NCBI RefSeq assembly: GCF_901709675.1
Contig: NC_051092.1
Span: 14,856,991-14,920,990, forward strand
Source: Syngnathus acus
Taxonomy: Eukaryota; Chordata; Actinopteri; Syngnathiformes; Syngnathidae
Reading direction: 5' to 3'
Length of the DNA: 64,000 nt
A program made the translations under genes and the position numbers. Below the pieces are notes generated by a model. It was not told the DNA's origin and searched no databases. It saw only the letters and a list, made by a program, of their open reading frames with translations. This document shows, piece after piece, positions 21,870-32,191 of the stretch; positions within the stretch are counted from its first letter, which is position 1, and each line of letters begins with the position of its first letter.

Positions 21870-22270
21870 AGACGCAACATGTTCACTGACTGATCCGTTG
21901 ATGCACGGGAAGGCAGTTCACCCATTGACTCGTTCGCGAACGAGAAAGTCAGGATTCGTTCCCTCACTGATCCGTTCTCACGATGAACTGGAAATGCGAA
22001 TGACTCACTCACTGATTCGTTCACTCACAGATTCGTTCGTTGGTGAACGGGAAATGCAATTCACGACCAGTTAGTGAACGGTAAGTTACGTCATTTTCTT
22101 CTTCGTTTTGTTTTACGGCGAGGTGGCACCAGCTTCAATGGGCATTACCGACACTTTCTGGTTGAAGTCATATGAACTGAAAAAAGAACAAATCACTTTA
22201 GGAAGTGATTCGTTCACTCTCGTTCACTGAAACGATTCGTTCGTTTGAACGAATCGTTCACTCACGAGCC
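21870..22270. repeat. Cluster of GAACGAATC/GATTCGTTC motifs
   Basis: At least ten occurrences of TTCGTTC or GAACGA-type motifs in both orientations, including the palindrome CGATTCGTTCGTTTGAACGAATCG-like core at about 22226-22256. It resembles the interior of a fish interspersed repeat whose family I do not know. Confidence 0.5.
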
Positions 22271-22334
22271 AACACCAGTCCTCTTTGCATGTGCTATAAT
22301 CCAGTGGTTCTTAACCTTTTTCCTTGATCGCACC

Positions 22335-22681
22335 TGTAAAGTGAAAAAGGGGGGGTTCCTTTTTCTTAACCAAATAAATGGTGTGCAGCAGTGACTTTTC
22401 CGCTGTCTGCGTGGTGGAGAAAAGTAGGACGATGCGTGGTTCCCTTTTCAGATGAAAACACAGCGTATTTATTTAACAAACACACTGGCGCTAAACGCAA
22501 CAACTTCTCCGTCAGTCAATCCCATACAACAATCCGCATGTCCGTTGTGACAGGACTTTCTTCCCCGGTAGCATCAATGTAGTGACGTCATTACCGTATG
22601 TAACAACAAAAGGGTAAACAGAATTGGTACCTTAATACACACAGTGAGTCCAAGGGCGGACATAAACAATAATACTTAACA
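22335..22681 (-). repeat. Copia 3' LTR
   Basis: 347 bp. Plus-strand ends are TGTAAAG and CTTAACA, giving TG...CA termini. It is nearly identical to 31845-32191; the one difference I see is CACACAGTG here versus CACCCAGTG there. The adjacent interior (22682-22695, GAGTGGGTG on the minus strand) is a weak polypurine tract. Confidence 0.92.
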
Positions 22682-22786
22682 CACCCACTCGCACTTAACT
22701 CACTGTGTTATCTAGAAAAACAAAACAATAACACAGTTTGCCTCTTTGGGCCAAATAAAACAATAACACAAATACATTATGCACAT

Positions 22787-25409
22787 TTAAGTACCAAACA
22801 TGTCCTGAGCAAACCTTCTTAGTTTAAGTTTAGTAGCTGGTTTAGTTAACACGTCAGCAACCATTTGCTCAGTAGGACAGTACTCTAAGATTATCTTCCC
22901 ACTTTTTACATGTTCTCTGATGAAGTGGTACTTTATATCTATATGTTTGCATCTTTGCCTGCTTACTGGGTTTCTGGCTAGTGCAATAGTACCTTGATTG
23001 TCTTCGTACACTTTAGTTTGTGCATACTCGTATTTGTCTATGCCTCTCAGCAGCTGTTCTAAGTAGATACATTCCTGTATAGCTGATGCTAAGGACATAT
23101 ACTCTGCTTCGCATGTAGACAAAGCCACAGTTGATTGTTTTCTTGCTTTCCAAGAGATGAGAGCGCTCCTCTCACTCATGTTGACACAAAATCCTGTTGT
23201 ACTATGCCTGTCTGTTACATCTGATGCCCAATCAGCAGCACAGTACACTCTTAGACCTAGTGTCTCACTTCTTTTAAAACGTAACTCCTGTTCTGTGGTG
23301 TTTTTGAGATATCTGAACACATGTTTGACTGTGCTCCAGTGTTCCTCTGTTGGATCAGCAAAGTGCTGGGATAGTTTACTGACCACATAACTTAGATCTG
23401 GTCGAGTGCATGTGGACAAGTAAATTAAACTTCCCACAGCTTCCCTATATTTCCTTGGGTCTTTCATTTTCTGAGCATCCTCTGAATACTCCAGCTTTGG
23501 CTCACAAGGAGTCTCTCTGGGCCTGCAATTATGCATTTCAAATCTGTCCAGTATCTTGTTTACATATCTCTTCTGTGACATTTTTACCTGGCCCTCTGTC
23601 TGGTTAAAGTCTATCCCTAAAAAATGGTTTAACTTACCAAGGTCTTTCATTTTAAACCTGTCTGCAAGCATCCCTTTTACACTGTTTAGTACATTCTCGC
23701 TACTAGCTGCTATTATGAGATCATCCACCCATACTAGCAAAATAACCTTCTCATTATCTTTTTCTCTTGTGTACACACAGTGGTCTGCTGGGTTCTGTTC
23801 AAAACCATTTTCACTCAGATATGTATGTAACATCACATTCCAGTTCCTGCCTGATTGTTTCAAACCATAAAGAGACTTGTGCAATTTACATACCATTTTT
23901 TCACCATTTTCAGACTCTTTTTCATAACCTTGTGGCTGCTCCAGATATATCTCACAGTCAATTGGTGCATGCAAATAAGCTGTCTTAACGTCCATCTGGT
24001 GTAGAATAAGATCCTCTTGCGCCGCTTTTTGCATTATTACTCGCACACTTGTCATGTCGGCTGTAGGTGAGAATGTTTCCTCATAGTCAGTCCCTTGTCT
24101 CTGACTGTAGCCTTTTGCCACAAATCTTGCCTTGTACTTGTCTGATCCATCAATGTCACTCTTGAGTGCATAGACCCACCTACCACCCACTGCCTGTTTA
24201 CCCGGTGGCAACTGGGTGAGGGTGAAGGTCTTGTTTTCCTCCAGTGATCTCATATCCTCGTCCATTGCATTTTTCCACTGCTTTGACTTGGATGACACTA
24301 TGGCGTCCTGGTAGGTTTGAGGAATGTCGCATACGGCTCTGTAACAAAAGTCCACGCATGTTATCAGTTTGTCAACCGTGTCCTCGGTCTCAAACTCCTG
24401 TAGGTGGCTTGGAAGTCTCCTGTTTCTCGGTGGGTTCCTTCTAATCTCAGTCTCAGTAGCTCTATCCCGTGGTGTACGTTCAGTCATGTCAGGTAGAGCT
24501 CTGGAAACATCACTTTGGGTACAATCATCTGGTACATACACACATTCATCATCAACATTTTCATCCTTGTTGACCCTGGGATGTACCTCTATGTCATTAC
24601 ATCCTGTATGTGACTCAGGTGTTTGTGTTTCCTTCTCTTTGGCTGCTTGGGTGAATTTCACCAATCTATGCTTCTGAACCTTCTCTGTATCTGGATAATA
24701 CACCAGGTAAGCTGGGCTGTTTTTGTCATAACCTACGAACACACCCTGCTCGCACCTTGACTCTAGTTTGCCTTTCTCTTGTTTGTAAGCAAAACATACA
24801 GATCCAAATTTTTGTAGTTTGGATACATTTGGTTCCCTGCCGTTTAACAGTTCGTATGGCGTTTTCTTTGTACGTCTATTGTAACATCTGTTTCTCACGT
24901 AAGCTGCTGTTTGGATAGCGTAGTTCCACAGCGTATCTGGTAGCTTACTCTCTATGAGAAAACACCTGCCCATATCATACAGTGTTCTCCACCCTCTTTC
25001 TGCTGTACCGTTTTGGTGGGGAGAATATGGTGCAGACGTCTCGTGTTTAATCCTATTTATCCTCAACAATGTCTGGAAGTCTCGACTTGTGAACTCAGTC
25101 CCGTTATCTGAACGGATACATTTTACTTCCCCATAAGGTGCTATGTCTGCTAAGAACCGCTCTGTAGCCTGTACTGTATCTGCTTTAGACATAAGAAAAT
25201 ACACCAATATGGTCCCTGAGTAGTCATCGGTGAAAGACTGTGCATATCTGTGCCCTTCTATGCTTGGTGTCCGCATGGGACCCGCTAGGTCAGTGTGCAC
25301 TAGTTCTAAAGGCTTTTTAGCTTTACTATCTGGCTCTCTGTTCCTTGTCTGGGTGAATTTTCCCTGTGTGCATACCTCACAGAATGCGGGTTTTACTGCA
25401 CTGCCTTTT
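22787..25409 (-). CDS. Copia gag-pol, 3' segment: integrase, reverse transcriptase, RNase H
   Basis: Continues the frame of the 30129-31549 segment across the LINE insertion: the codon split by the insertion is completed at 25409, and the frame is open to a stop at 22787-22789. The start contains the second half of the integrase zinc site (C-x2-C in the AFCEVCTQGK segment). The integrase core follows with the first Asp in HTDLAGP, the second Asp in RSDNGTEF and the Glu after QNGTAE. The RT has KARFVAKGYSQ, QMDVKTAYLHA, SLYGLKQS and the catalytic VWVDDLI box. RNase H shows ADWASD, STCEAEYMSL and EDNQGTI. All key residues look present. Together the segments code for about 1347 residues, a normal Copia length. 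The element makes cDNA in a virus-like particle and integrates it; here it is silenced by the insertion. Confidence 0.92.
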
Positions 25410-25413
25410 ATCT

Positions 25414-25440
25414 AGTCAAGTCAAGTCAAGTCAAGTTTAT
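25414..25440 (-). repeat. LINE 3' tail, CTTGA tandem repeat
   Basis: On the plus strand AGTCAAGTCAAGTCAAGTCAAG followed by TTTATTTG. On the minus strand this is the terminal (CTTGA)n of the LINE after its last UTR segment, directly abutting the Copia target site. Confidence 0.85.
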
Positions 25441-25892
25441 TTGTATAGCCCTAAATCACAAGCAGTCTCAAAGGGCTTCACATAGACAAAAATTGACAAT
25501 TATTCTCAAAGCATCCCCTGATCTTAAGCTCCCAAAAGGGCAAGGAAAAACTCAAAACCCCTGCCCGGGGAAAATGAGAAACCTTGAGAAGGGACCACAG
25601 ATGGAAGGATCCCCCTTTCAGGATCACCAGGTTGTAATGGATGCAGAGAGGGCACAAATAATACATAATATGAAAATCAAAAGTAGATGTCCAAGTCAGA
25701 GCGAAGGGCTGCCAGAGGAGCCCTCTGCTATCCTGGCTGTGGAGGTTGAGCTGCAGTTCCCCCAACCTGAATTAGCCCACAAGAATCCAGATAGCCGCTG
25801 TCAGCTTGGGTGCCACCTAACCACCTCCCCGGCCGGGGAGGGGGGGGGGGAGAGAAAACAAAACAAACTCCGGCCGAATCGGCCACTCCAAG

Positions 25893-28800
25893 TTAGTTAA
25901 AGGCCATGTCATAGAAATGTGTCTTTAAACGTGTCTTAAATGTTTCTACTGAGGTAGCAGTCCTAATATCCATTGGGAGGGCATTCCAAAGCTCTGGAGC
26001 CCGGATAGAAAATGCTCTAGACCCTGCAGACACTTTCTTGGCCCTCGGTGTCGCTAAAAGGGTAGCGTTTTGCGAACGAAGGTTACGAGACGGAGCATAA
26101 GGAACAACTAGGTCGACGAGATACGAAGGCGCTAAGCCATGCAATGATTTATAGGTTAATAGAAGAACCTTGAAGTCACATCTTAAATGGACCGGGAGCC
26201 AATGTAAGTTGGCTAATATTGGGGTAATGTGATCAAATTTTCTTGTCCGTGAGAGCAGCCTTGCAGCAGCATTTTGTACTAACTGTAGACTTTTGATGCG
26301 GGACTTAGGAAGACCAGAGAATAGTACATTACAGTAGTCCAGGCGCGACGTGACGAACGCATGTATAATAGTTTCCGCATCACCGGTCGAGAGGATCGGA
26401 CGAATCTTTGCAATATTACGAAGGTGAAAGAACGCAATTCTGGTTATATTCTTAATGTGCTTTTGAAAGGAGAGAGTTTGGTCAAACATTACCCCGAGAT
26501 TAGTTACAGTATCGCTCTGAGTGATAGTACGGTTATCTATAGTTATAGCGGTTTCCTTGAACAAGTGTTGAAAACGAGTTGGACCAATTATCAACATCTC
26601 AGTTTTATCTGGGTTAAGACGAAGGAAGTTGAGAGACATCCATTGCTTGATCTCCGCAAGGCATGCCTCAAGATTACAACAATCACGCGGATCTGTCATC
26701 GATAATGGCATATATAATTGGGTGTCATCCGCGTAGCATTGAAAACTAATATTATATTTACGTATTATGTCCCCAAGCGGGATCATATAAATATTAAATA
26801 AAATTGGTCCGAGAACCGATCCCTGTGGGACACCACACGTAACATTATAGAGCTCAGAGGACGCATTGCCATGGACCACTCGGTGCGTCCTATTTGATAG
26901 ATAGGAATGGAACCAGCCTAGTGCTGACCCTGAAATACCAACACAACTTTTAAGACGCCCTAATAAAATATCAAAGTCTACAGTGTCGAAGGCAGCACTA
27001 AGATCGAGTAGTAACAGTACAGATGAAGTGTTTGAATCCATAGCTATGAGGAGATCGTTAGTCACTTTAGCAAGTGCTGTCTCAGTGGAATGATTAGCTC
27101 TAAAACCAGACTGAAAAGAGTCATATCGATTATTGGCGACCATGTAATCATTAAGCTGCTGTGCTACTACTTTTTCAAGAAGTTTTGCTATAAATGGGAG
27201 GTTTGAAACTGGCCTATAATTACTGAGACAGTCCGGGTCAAGATTTGGTCGCTTAAGCAACGGTTTAATGATAGCGGTTTTGAAGGCTGTTGGCACTATC
27301 CCAGAGGAGACAGACAGCTTGATTATATTTAAGACAGACGGTCCTAAAATATGAAATAATTCTTTAAGTAGTTTGGCTGGAAGAGGGTCGAGCAAACATG
27401 TTGTTTGTTTAGCCGCACTAACCATTTGTGTAAGCCTTTCAAGGGACACGCTATTAAAAGTTGAGAGGGTTGTTGCATGATCATCAGCGTTGGTACACGG
27501 CGGGCTCGACCGCACGACTGGAATGGTATTCTTGATCTCGTCCCTAATGGACTCAACCTTTTGAGCAAAAAATTTAATGAACTCGTCAGCTGAGTGGAAG
27601 GAATTATCGGGGGTCGGCTGGCGTAGAGTCAGCTTTGCCACTGTATCAAATAGGTGTTTCGGATTGTTTTTATTGAGATTAATAACTTGCGAGAAATACC
27701 GAGTTTTTGCTAAGATAAGCGCATCTTTATATTTCAGGAGGCTGTCCTGCCATGCCTGATGGAAAACCTCAAGTTTGGTTAGACGCCATCTGCGCTCATG
27801 CTTTCTACATAATTGCTTAAGCGTACGCGTTTCATCCGTGAACCACGGAGTAGGCAATCTACGGCGAGTTTTCAGACATAACGGCGCCACAGAGTCAATG
27901 GCATTTAACAATGTCGCATTGAATTCATTTGTAAGGTTATCAACAGAGCCGGTGTACGCGGGAAATATGGCAGTTGCCGGCGACAGTAACTCAGATAGCG
28001 CAGTTGCAGTCATGGAGTTAAAATTACGGCTCCTATAATTCCGATTGCTCTCTTGTCTTTGACAAGAAACTAAAATTTCAAATTTTATTAAGTAATGATC
28101 AGACAAAACAGTAGTGTATGGCAGCACTGCTATATTTGAGGTTGCAAGTCCTCGGGATAATACCAGATCTATGGTATTTCCATTCTTATGCGTTGCTGCC
28201 TGTACGGCTTGCGAAAAACCAAACATATCAGTTAAAGTCTGAAACGCCGAAGTAAGTGGCTCTGACGGTAAATTCATGTGGATGTTGAAATCACCCATGA
28301 TAATTATATTATCGGCATTGGTTACGAGATCAGCCACGAATTCTGAAAATTCATCCAGGAAGCCAGAGTAAGCCCCGGGTGGACGGTAAATAACAGCAAG
28401 ATAAAATGACGGTAAAGCGGTGGATCGGACAGTGAGAACTTCAAATGTTTTAAATACATTGGTCAAACGAGGCCTAAGTCTCAGCTCAGAATTCGAGATG
28501 AGGGCGACACCCCCACCCTTTTTTCGAGGACGCGCCACATGCGAGCTCACAAAATTTGGAGGCGAGGCCTCATTAAGCGGCAGCAGTTCATTAGGTTTTA
28601 ACCAGGTCTCGCAGAGACCAAAAACGTTTAGATTATGTTCCGTGATGAGGTCATTAACGAGAACTGCTTTTGTATGAAGCGATCTAATATTCATAAAACC
28701 GAGTTTAAGCGTAATCGGTCGATCAGGGTGCGTATCTATCGAAGGATATTTAAACGAGATGCGAGTAAGATTGTGTTCTCTAGGCCTGACATCACCTCTC

Positions 28801-29126
28801 GAATGTTTGTTAGCGCGGCGGGACGATACGACCGTGGGAATCTGATAGTAAATATTTGTTACACATGTAAAATTATCTGAAACAGGCACCGTTTCATCAG
28901 CAAAACCGGTTGGGGTGGAGTGATTGGATTTGTCTACTACCCCAGTAGAAAGTGTGTTTATGTGTACTGTGGCACTATTCAAACTGTCACGCTCTAGTCT
29001 ACACAAGATGCTATGTGCATGCTGGAAGTCTAGCCTAGCGCTAGTTAACTTTAGCTTAACAGACTCCAAACCCATCCTGACAGGTGGTCTAATCACCTGT
29101 GCCCCGGCCTGCTCTAAAGTGACCTG
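25893..29126 (-). CDS. L2-like LINE ORF2: AP-type endonuclease and reverse transcriptase, intact
   Basis: Open from the codon after the ORF1 TGA (29126) to a stop at 25893-25895, about 1077 codons. The first in-frame ATG is near 29075. An N-terminal segment of about 130 residues without known motifs is followed by the endonuclease: FMNIRSLHTKA, CETWLKPNE, VIYRPPGAYS, IMGDFNIHMN and SDHYLIKF, with Glu, Asp and His catalytic residues in place. The RT carries YRPVSNLPFIAKLLEK, LDLSAAFDTVD, GVPQGSVLGPILF and the catalytic YADDTQLY, then the C-terminal LDYCN and NAAARLL segments and PELWNALP near the end. The enzyme nicks target DNA and primes reverse transcription there. No defect is visible, so this copy could be or recently have been active. 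It shares the ORF1 frame, separated by one UGA. Confidence 0.92.
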   Translation of the reverse strand, partial: QVTLEQAGAQVIRPPVRMGLESVKLKLTSARLDFQHAHSILCRLERDSLNSATVHINTLSTGVVDKSNHSTPTGFADETVPVSDNFTCVTNIYYQIPTVVSSRRANKHSRGDVRPREHNLTRISFKYPSIDTHPDRPITLKLGFMNIRSLHTKAVLVNDLITEHNLNVFGLCETWLKPNELLPLNEASPPNFVSSHVARPRKKGGGVALISNSELRLRPRLTNVFKTFEVLTVRSTALPSFYLAVIYRPPGAYSGFLDEFSEFVADLVTNADNIIIMGDFNIHMNLPSEPLTSAFQTLTDMFGFSQAVQAATHKNGNTIDLVLSRGLATSNIAVLPYTTVLSDHYLIKFEILVSCQRQESNRNYRSRNFNSMTATALSELLSPATAIFPAYTGSVDNLTNEFNATLLNAIDSVAPLCLKTRRRLPTPWFTDETRTLKQLCRKHERRWRLTKLEVFHQAWQDSLLKYKDALILAKTRYFSQVINLNKNNPKHLFDTVAKLTLRQPTPDNSFHSADEFIKFFAQKVESIRDEIKNTIPVVRSSPPCTNADDHATTLSTFNSVSLERLTQMVSAAKQTTCLLDPLPAKLLKELFHILGPSVLNIIKLSVSSGIVPTAFKTAIIKPLLKRPNLDPDCLSNYRPVSNLPFIAKLLEKVVAQQLNDYMVANNRYDSFQSGFRANHSTETALAKVTNDLLIAMDSNTSSVLLLLDLSAAFDTVDFDILLGRLKSCVGISGSALGWFHSYLSNRTHRVVHGNASSELYNVTCGVPQGSVLGPILFNIYMIPLGDIIRKYNISFQCYADDTQLYMPLSMTDPRDCCNLEACLAEIKQWMSLNFLRLNPDKTEMLIIGPTRFQHLFKETAITIDNRTITQSDTVTNLGVMFDQTLSFQKHIKNITRIAFFHLRNIAKIRPILSTGDAETIIHAFVTSRLDYCNVLFSGLPKSRIKSLQLVQNAAARLLSRTRKFDHITPILANLHWLPVHLRCDFKVLLLTYKSLHGLAPSYLVDLVVPYAPSRNLRSQNATLLATPRAKKVSAGSRAFSIRAPELWNALPMDIRTATSVETFKTRLKTHFYDMAFN

Positions 29127-29891
29127 TCATGCGTGGCTCAAACAGTAATCTATATTCCTAGAAAGAGTGACGGCGCCTTCACGGTTAGGGTGAAGGCCGT
29201 CCTTCCTCAGCAGGTCGGGGCGGCCCCAGAAGGAGGGCCAGTTATCTATAAAATACAGTCCCTGCTTATTACAGAACCCAGCCATCCATCGATTAAGGGA
29301 GACTAATCTACTAAACCTCTCATCAGTGCCTCTCCCAGGCAGGGGGCCAGAGACAAATACTCGATGCCGACTCATCTTTCTGGCGAGATCACAAGTCCTC
29401 GCTATGTTTCTCTTTGTGATCTCCGATTGCCTCATCCTAACATCATTGGAGCCGACGTGTATCACTATGTCCGAGTAGCTAGTGTTGTTGGAACTACGCT
29501 GTTGACTAGACCTATTGCGAGTCAGCTCCCTAAGATTAGCTTCTATGTCGGGTGCTCTGCCCCCAGAAATACACATTACCGTGGCTGGATTTTTAAGCGT
29601 AATATTTCGGGTAATGGAGTCACCTATGACCAAAGTGCGACGGCCAGTAGACCGAGATGACTTTGGACGGCTATGCGTCTTACCTGGCTCATCGCGATTA
29701 GCAAGCCGCTTGGGGCTAATGCTAACTGGGCTAGCGGGCTGACTACAGTCCGCGACTGTATCCGCCACATCTACGGTTATCGCGCAATTCTGCTCTAACT
29801 GGCGGACACGTCCCTCTAGCAGGGACAATCTCTCTAAGAGAATGGTGCAGTTGGTGCACGAAGCCGTACAAACCTCTTGATCCGCAGCCAT
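29127..29891 (-). CDS. L2-like LINE ORF1 protein with intact SGNH esterase
   Basis: I chose the ATG at 29891 (MAADQEV) because it precedes the Cys-rich CTASCTNC motif and a leucine-heptad-like coiled coil (LLERLSLLEGRVRQLEQ); the open frame extends further into the 5' UTR. Length is about 254 residues. The SGNH domain follows: RTLVIGDSIT with the nucleophile Ser in GDS, HVGSND with the oxyanion Asn, and DGLHPN with the catalytic Asp and His. All motif residues are present, unlike the copy at 3843. In this family ORF1 protein coats element RNA; the esterase role is unsettled. The ORF ends with TGA at 29129-29127, and the same frame stays open into ORF2. Confidence 0.88.
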   Translation of the reverse strand: MAADQEVCTASCTNCTILLERLSLLEGRVRQLEQNCAITVDVADTVADCSQPASPVSISPKRLANRDEPGKTHSRPKSSRSTGRRTLVIGDSITRNITLKNPATVMCISGGRAPDIEANLRELTRNRSSQQRSSNNTSYSDIVIHVGSNDVRMRQSEITKRNIARTCDLARKMSRHRVFVSGPLPGRGTDERFSRLVSLNRWMAGFCNKQGLYFIDNWPSFWGRPDLLRKDGLHPNREGAVTLSRNIDYCLSHA

Positions 29892-30128
29892 ACTTTGTGT
29901 CCGATGATCGACGGTAGACAAACGGCCACGAAGCCTCCGCTCTCCCAGGCACTCCGGCTGCGAAGTAAAAAAGATCGAACAGTGTAATAAAAGATTCAAA
30001 CTTACTTTAGAGTCAGGGAGATGAGTTCCACGCTGGAGAAACAAAATCGTCCAAGCCTGAAAAGTATTGTGAGTCTGGGCTGAGAAGGAAGAGGGCGTCC
30101 GGCAGCTGTCAACCTGAATGGGCGTGAC

Positions 30129-31549
30129 ATCTCCATACCTTTCACTACACCTTGTAATCTTTGTACATCATCGTAGTTACAATGTCCAAAAATCTCGTGC
30201 CAAGTTTGCACATCATGACTCACACATTGTTTACATTTATCAATAACATTCTTTTCAATGGTTGGCAAATAAAACAAGTTATCACTCTCATGGATGTCAA
30301 ACCTGCTGCCGTCTTTGGTAACTATGTGACTGTCTCCTTTCTTGAAGGTGATAGTCGCTCCTCCATTTGTTGCTCTTGCCACCGAAAAGATGTTGTGAGG
30401 ATATGAGGGCATGTACAACGCCTCTCTCAGCTGCGCTGTCTGCTGGCGCCCGGCATCGTCACGTAGGTAGATCACCGCTGTTCCTCTGCGTTGTGCTATT
30501 CCACTGCACTTGGTCCCGTCGGCTAGTTCCACTGAATGAGACTCAGGCTTGAATGACTCATCGAAGCTGGTGAACGTCTGGATGTCATTCACAATGTGAG
30601 ATGTAGCTCCCCCGTCCACCATGATGCCTTTCATCTTCACGTTATCTGACAGTCTCTTCTTTTTCATGTGCTCTGCTTTGAAAAGTTGATCTTGGTTACC
30701 AGTCTCTCCCTCTGCGATTTGTCTCGCTCCATCTTGAGTCCTCTTTTTCCTGCATATGGACTCTTGATGCGTGTTGCTGTTGCAGTAACTGCACCAAACA
30801 TTTCTGGTACATCCTCTTGACTTGTGCCCTTTTGTTCCACATCTGTAGCATGTCAGGTCAGCAGAATCTTCACCGTTTCTGTTGCTGATGTGCTTTTTAG
30901 TGGAGCCTCGGCTTGGCTTCACACAAGTTTTCATCACATTATCTGCAGACTCTATTAGTTTCATCCTCTCAGTTTCTTCATAAATCCGTAGCCTTCTCTT
31001 GAAATCGGTGAATGTAACTGTATCTTCATTTTGTGTTACATGTACGGCTAGTGGCTTGAAGGAATCAGGTAGGCCATTTAACACCATTGCTATGGTCAAT
31101 CCATCACTCATAGTCTCACCTGCATCCCTCAGAGCAGTAATCAGGTTTTCTGCCCTTATCATATAGTCTGTTACACTCTCGTTACCTGTCATGTTCAGTC
31201 TGGTCAACGAGGTATACAAGTTTATGATTCTTGGCTTGCTTTTTCCTGAATAATGTTCTCTGAGCATTTTCAAGGCTTTCCTGCCATCATCAGCTGCATC
31301 ATGTCTGATAAGTGATAAGCTTTTGTCGTCTAACAGCCTTATCAGCTCTGCATAACAGTCAGCATTTTTAGCTACATCTTGGGCTAATTCCTCTTCACTG
31401 GTGTCTGTTGCGGGCTCATTCAAAATTGTCCTTTTTAACTTACGAATGTGCAGGTGTCCCAGGAATCTTGTTTCCCATAGTTCATATTTATCTTCTGAAC
31501 CGTCGAATAACAGCTGTGCTGCAATGATTCCTGCTGTTGTGCTTGCCAT
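30129..31549 (-). CDS. Copia gag-pol, 5' segment: gag, protease, start of integrase
   Basis: ATG at 31549. The capsid-like gag region runs from residue 1 to about 210 (Copia gag type, with YELWETRFLGHL and LNGLPDSFKPL). Two CCHC zinc knuckles follow: C234-x2-C-x4-H-x4-C and C253-x2-C-x4-H-x4-C. The protease motif is at about 312 (VDGGATSH), where the usual D-S/T-G-A reads D-G-G-A. A GAG-pre-integrase region has WHEIFGH, which carries the His pair of the integrase zinc site. The frame stays Copia-like to residue 473 and then enters LINE sequence, giving a chimeric run to 30002. The downstream half continues at 25409. Splitting of the HHCC zinc site by the LINE is the only disruptive event seen. 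Confidence 0.9.
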
Positions 31550-31830
31550 TTTTCTTATTGTTGTTGTTGACGCGCCACGTTCACTCTAGCTTGCTAAAAT
31601 ACTTTTCACTTGCTAAGCTAGGTTGTTTGCTTCTTTAGCATTTACAACATGCAAATATCGCCACTCACGTTTCACTTCTTCCGGGAATCTAAACACGTCC
31701 ACTTATTTCCAGGTGGTTGGTACACGGATAGCTTTCTTGTTAGCTTGACACAAGTTTCACGTATATACTTCGCGGTAACTTTGTCCGGTCTTCTTACCGA
31801 TGCTAACGTTAGCTCATGTCCAAACCTTCC

Positions 31831-31844
31831 CTGGGCCCATAACC
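31831..31844 (-). promoter_or_regulatory. Copia primer binding site matching a half tRNA-iMet
   Basis: Directly inside the 5' LTR the minus strand reads GGTTATGGGCCCAG. This is complementary to the anticodon-stem sequence CTGGGCCCATAACC of initiator tRNA-Met, not to a tRNA 3' end. Drosophila copia is known to prime from such an internally cleaved initiator tRNA. Confidence 0.85.
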
Positions 31845-32191
31845 TGTAAAGTGAAAAAGGGGGGGTTCCTTTTTCTTAACCAAATAAATGGTGTGCAGCA
31901 GTGACTTTTCCGCTGTCTGCGTGGTGGAGAAAAGTAGGACGATGCGTGGTTCCCTTTTCAGATGAAAACACAGCGTATTTATTTAACAAACACACTGGCG
32001 CTAAACGCAACAACTTCTCCGTCAGTCAATCCCATACAACAATCCGCATGTCCGTTGTGACAGGACTTTCTTCCCCGGTAGCATCAATGTAGTGACGTCA
32101 TTACCGTATGTAACAACAAAAGGGTAAACAGAATTGGTACCTTAATACACCCAGTGAGTCCAAGGGCGGACATAAACAATAATACTTAACA
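31845..32191 (-). repeat. Copia 5' LTR
   Basis: 347 bp with TG...CA ends, nearly identical to the LTR at 22335-22681. It lies upstream of gag in the minus-strand reading. Flanked on the outside by GCACC, the target duplication. Confidence 0.92.

Larger units (their letters stand above)
25414..30128 (-). mobile_element. L2-like LINE, complete-looking (copy 2), nested in Copia
   Basis: Minus-strand LINE of 4715 bp with 5' UTR, ORF1, ORF2, a 3' UTR and a terminal CTTGA pentamer tail. It is flanked by ATCT at 25410-25413 and 30129-30132, a short target duplication whose removal restores the Copia frame exactly. Both ORFs are open. The 3' UTR at about 25440-25890 carries a widespread teleost LINE module (AGTCTCAAAGGGCTTCACA, GGCAAGGAAAAACTC, GAAACCTTGAGAAGG). 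Confidence 0.92.
22335..32191 (-). mobile_element. Copia-type LTR retrotransposon with complete LTRs, split by a LINE
   Basis: Minus-strand element bounded by two 347-bp LTRs and an exact 5-bp target duplication GCACC (22330-22334 and 32192-32196). Without the nested LINE it is about 5.1 kb, with a single gag-pol frame in the order gag, protease, integrase, RT, RNase H. Integrase before RT defines Copia. The LTRs differ at only about one position by eye, so the insertion is young. It lies inside the hAT element at 22302-32455. Confidence 0.93.

Noticed and set aside
25300-25300. Separate start of a second Copia protein
   Set aside because: The codon is GTG within a frame that is open upstream to the LINE junction; it continues gag-pol.
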